From QNYQ01 sp964542985 (GTDB lineage: Archaea > Thermoproteota > Thermoprotei_A > Sulfolobales > Pyrodictiaceae): a stretch of 6,094 nt of DNA. Shown in pieces: positions 4,779 to 6,094 of this stretch. The position numbers were made by a program, and so were the translations under genes. How positions within the stretch are numbered: position 1 is the first letter of the stretch; each line of letters opens with the position of its first letter. The notes below the pieces were generated by a model. That model was given only the letters and a program-made list of their open reading frames with translations. It was not told where the DNA came from and searched no databases. The stretch lies in assembly GCA_964542985.1 (NCBI GenBank), contig CAZIWH010000081.1:1-6094 (forward strand). Direction: 5' to 3'.

Positions 4779-5393
4779 ATGCCTACGCCCGAAGAACTTC
4801 TCCGCCTCAAGGGCGTTGGCAGATTCCAGGTCATGGCGCTGCTCCAGGCTGCCCGCTACTACCTGTTGACGGGCGACCTTGAGAGAGCGAAGAGCTGGGG
4901 CCTCAACCGGGCAATATTCTACGCATGGGCAAAGTACTACGGGCGGTACAGGAGGTACACGTCGCTCAAAGAGCTGATAGAGAAGGCTAAGAGGCACCGC
5001 CCAGGCACCAGGTGCCCCGAGGGCATGGAGGAGGTTCTCGGCGAGTGCGTGCAGCGTGGCCCCCACGGCTGGTTCTCTATAGGAGGCGAGGAGCAGACTC
5101 CAAGGGACTTTGATAGGCAGGTGGTGTACAAGGTTTCGAGGCTCCTGCCCTGGGGGAGGGCCTGGGAAGCCGCCCTAGAGTACCTCAAGATGTTCCCCGA
5201 GACTGTTCTCCGCGACCCCCAGAGGTTCTACAAGCTCGTCTACGAGCCCGTGCGCGACACGTTCTTTGTACAGCTGCTTAAAGGAGAGAAGCTGAGACCG
5301 CCATGCCATGTACTGGAGAAACTCGGGGCCAAGAAAGAAATGGAAAAGAAGGAGAGGCAGCCTACCCTGGACAACTTCATGCATAACCAATAG
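4779..5393 (+). CDS. Unrecognised protein with a C-terminal PCNA-binding-type motif
   Basis: I do not recognise a named family. The 204-residue product is mostly helical. Residues 1-60 are rich in aromatic and basic residues, with GVGRFQVMALLQAARYYLLTG (12-32, hydrophobic helix, not a membrane span) and SWGLNRAIFYAWAKYYG (39-55). A middle segment, about 75-105, holds C79 and C90. A second helical part, about 108-180, includes WGRAWEAALEYLKMFPE. A charged KKEMEKKER linker leads to the last residues, QPTLDNFM (194-201), which match the PIP-box pattern Q-x2-L-x2-F-hydrophobic used by archaeal replication and repair proteins to bind the PCNA sliding clamp. It is clearly coding: ATG 4779 comes 4 bases after the tsr3 stop and GGGAAGG lies upstream. 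Operon context suggests co-expression with tsr3 rather than a shared task. A role at the clamp is inference. Confidence 0.86.
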   Translation: MPTPEELLRLKGVGRFQVMALLQAARYYLLTGDLERAKSWGLNRAIFYAWAKYYGRYRRYTSLKELIEKAKRHRPGTRCPEGMEEVLGECVQRGPHGWFSIGGEEQTPRDFDRQVVYKVSRLLPWGRAWEAALEYLKMFPETVLRDPQRFYKLVYEPVRDTFFVQLLKGEKLRPPCHVLEKLGAKKEMEKKERQPTLDNFMHNQ

Positions 5394-5514
5394 CCGTGAT
5401 TGAAGAGGCGTAATAGGAGAGTACTCTGGCTCCCTTATGCTTGTGATAGGAATCGCCTATCTAGAGGTGTAGTACGCAACTATGGTGCATAATGGCACAC
5501 ATTTTGCGGCGAGC

Positions 5515-5565
5515 CTACGGCTACGGCGGTATCTCTAGGCTAACCTATGGGTTAGCTAGCCGTAG
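5515..5565 (+). repeat. Long imperfect hairpin
   Basis: CTACGGCTA (5515-5523) is the exact reverse complement of TAGCCGTAG (5557-5565). Nested inside, GCTAACC (5539-5545) pairs with GGTTAGC (5550-5556) around a TATG loop. The two right-hand strands are directly adjacent, so 16 base pairs could stack as one helix with a single 15-base bulge (5524-5538) on the left. It could act in RNA (small RNA or 3' end of the upstream operon) or as a DNA cruciform. No T-run follows, so it is not a typical terminator. Confidence 0.6.
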
Positions 5566-5652
5566 AAGACTAATGCCTCTGGATTTCGATGTATTTATCT
5601 TAGCTCTAACAGCCAGCTATGGGCCTCAATAGCTAATCTAGGAGTATAATAA

Positions 5653-5837
5653 CCATGGCTGCTATCGCCCATCGGTGTTGAAGAGACGTATATCTGTAAG
5701 GCTGTAAGCCGGAAAGGACCATACTGCAAGGAGCCAGTAGATGGATCTGTGCCGAGCCCCGCTGCACCCCCTTTGCAGCCGGGCACTGGTACAGCAAGGA
5801 GTACAGCTGTGGAAAGTATCGCAGCTACTACCTATAG
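5653..5837 (+). pseudogene. Possible decayed cysteine-rich coding sequence
   Basis: Two overlapping frames read like one protein broken by a frameshift near 5737. The first (from 5653) gives GVEETYICKAVSRKGPYCKEP; the second (from about 5739) gives RWICAEPRCTPF, then AAGHWYSKEYSCGKYRSYYL and a TAG at 5835-5837. The two parts resemble each other: (Y/W)IC at the start, an Arg a few residues on, then G-x-(Y/W) and (C/S)KE at the end. That suggests two copies of a small cysteine-containing unit. There is no clear start codon; stops lie just before 5653. I cannot name a family. Chance open frames in AT-richer DNA remain a real alternative. Confidence 0.25.
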
Positions 5838-6046
5838 TGCATTGAGCTTACCCCATAACAAGCGAGAGAAGTAAGCGGATTGGGAGAACTATGGTGATCG
5901 CCATTAGTACAAGGGTGAGAGCACTCACAGCCTTTGTCATCCCACTTATGAGCCTTGATTAGGCTACGAGTCTGCACCCTTTATGGTATCCCTCGACGTG
6001 TTCTGGGAGATAGTATCGTCTAAGCTTCACAGCAGAATAGAGGTTG

Positions 6047-6094
6047 TGGTGCGGGGGGTGGGATTTGAACCCACGCAGGCCTACGCCAGCGGGT
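6047..6094 (-). tRNA. tRNA-Leu, 3' part, cut by the window edge
   Basis: Reading the minus strand inward from the edge, the end of the anticodon stem is followed by a long variable arm (GCTGGC-GTAG-GCCTGC, which can pair). The T-arm is GTGGG-TTCAAAT-CCCAC (6074-6058), the 3' acceptor strand CCCCCGC (6057-6051), the discriminator A (6050) and an encoded CCA (6049-6047). The long variable arm makes it a class II tRNA; discriminator A and a GCGGGGG-type acceptor fit leucine rather than serine, whose archaeal discriminator is G. The anticodon lies outside the window, so the isoacceptor is unknown. Confidence 0.92.

Larger units (their letters stand above)
5394..6046. other. Gene-poor, more AT-rich region
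   Basis: About 650 bases between the PIP-tailed protein gene and the tRNA-Leu gene. Base composition is visibly nearer 50% GC than in the flanking genes. No intact recognisable gene is present on either strand. It holds short open frames (5400-5492, 5492-5632), a strong imperfect hairpin (5515-5565) and a possible decayed cysteine-rich frame (5653-5837). From about 5870 to 6046 I see nothing recognisable. I found no terminal repeats, target-site duplication or transposase motif. Confidence 0.6.

Noticed and set aside
5515..5565. H/ACA guide RNA as the explanation for the hairpin.
   Set aside because: The bulge is one-sided, so there is no two-sided pseudouridylation pocket, and no ACA box follows at the expected place.
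5400..5632. Two short plus-strand frames (5400-5492 and 5492-5632) that touch head to tail with a frame change.
   Set aside because: The second frame covers the hairpin and neither product matches a family I know. Possibly part of the same decayed gene as 5653-5837, but not strong enough to call.
5595..5786. 63-residue minus-strand open frame in the gene-poor region.
   Set aside because: No recognisable motif, no ribosome-binding site, and the plus strand of the same stretch reads more like a protein.
5890..5961. A 23-residue hydrophobic peptide frame starting at ATG.
   Set aside because: Too short, with no ribosome-binding site; chance is likely.
1..6094. CRISPR array, transposon, toxin-antitoxin pair or defence island.
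   Set aside because: No regularly spaced direct repeats, transposase motifs or defence-gene motifs were seen; the recognised genes are all core housekeeping. The lone MazG-like gene is a nucleotide-cleaning enzyme and not the MazE/MazF toxin system.

Overview
The window looks like the chromosome of a hyperthermophilic crenarchaeon, most probably a member of the Desulfurococcales (Pyrodictium/Hyperthermus/Pyrolobus-like). The grounds are an archaeal RNase P RNA, geranylgeranylglyceryl phosphate synthase, the tRNA-Ile2 agmatidine synthetase TiaS, an archaeal Sec61-beta, a stand-alone Lrp ligand-binding domain, GTG/TTG starts in most genes, GGGG(T)G-type ribosome-binding sites and a tRNA gene with an encoded CCA. 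The placement at order level is inference; the archaeal assignment is firm.

Layout. Positions 1 to about 296 hold the RNase P RNA, cut at its 5' end. Next on + come an Elf1-type zinc-ribbon protein (389-787) and, overlapping it, GGGP synthase (750-1475). Its stop codon interlocks with that of a MazG-like pyrophosphohydrolase on the minus strand (1472-1753), which lies downstream of Sec61-beta (1897-2085, minus). A gene-free stretch of about 500 bases (2086-2600) holds TATA-like boxes, a diverged duplication and a hairpin. A minus-strand operon follows: the Lrp-type RAM domain protein (3864-4109), then TiaS (2601-3836). An 89-base gap with one central TATA-like element separates it from a divergent plus operon: Tsr3 (4199-4774), then an unrecognised protein ending in a PCNA-binding-type (PIP) motif (4779-5393). 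The last 650 bases (5394-6046) are more AT-rich and lack an intact recognisable gene. They carry a long imperfect hairpin and a possible decayed cysteine-rich reading frame, and are bounded by the 3' part of a tRNA-Leu gene on the minus strand.

Theme. This is core information-processing and membrane housekeeping: tRNA processing (RNase P), tRNA modification (TiaS), rRNA modification (Tsr3), transcription elongation (Elf1), lipid synthesis (GGGPS), protein export (Sec61-beta) and nucleotide-pool cleaning (MazG). I found no defence system, CRISPR array or intact mobile element. The most interesting items are the PIP-tailed protein next to Tsr3, a TiaS with an altered N-terminal motif and half a zinc ribbon, the symmetric divergent promoter, and the two structured intergenic regions.
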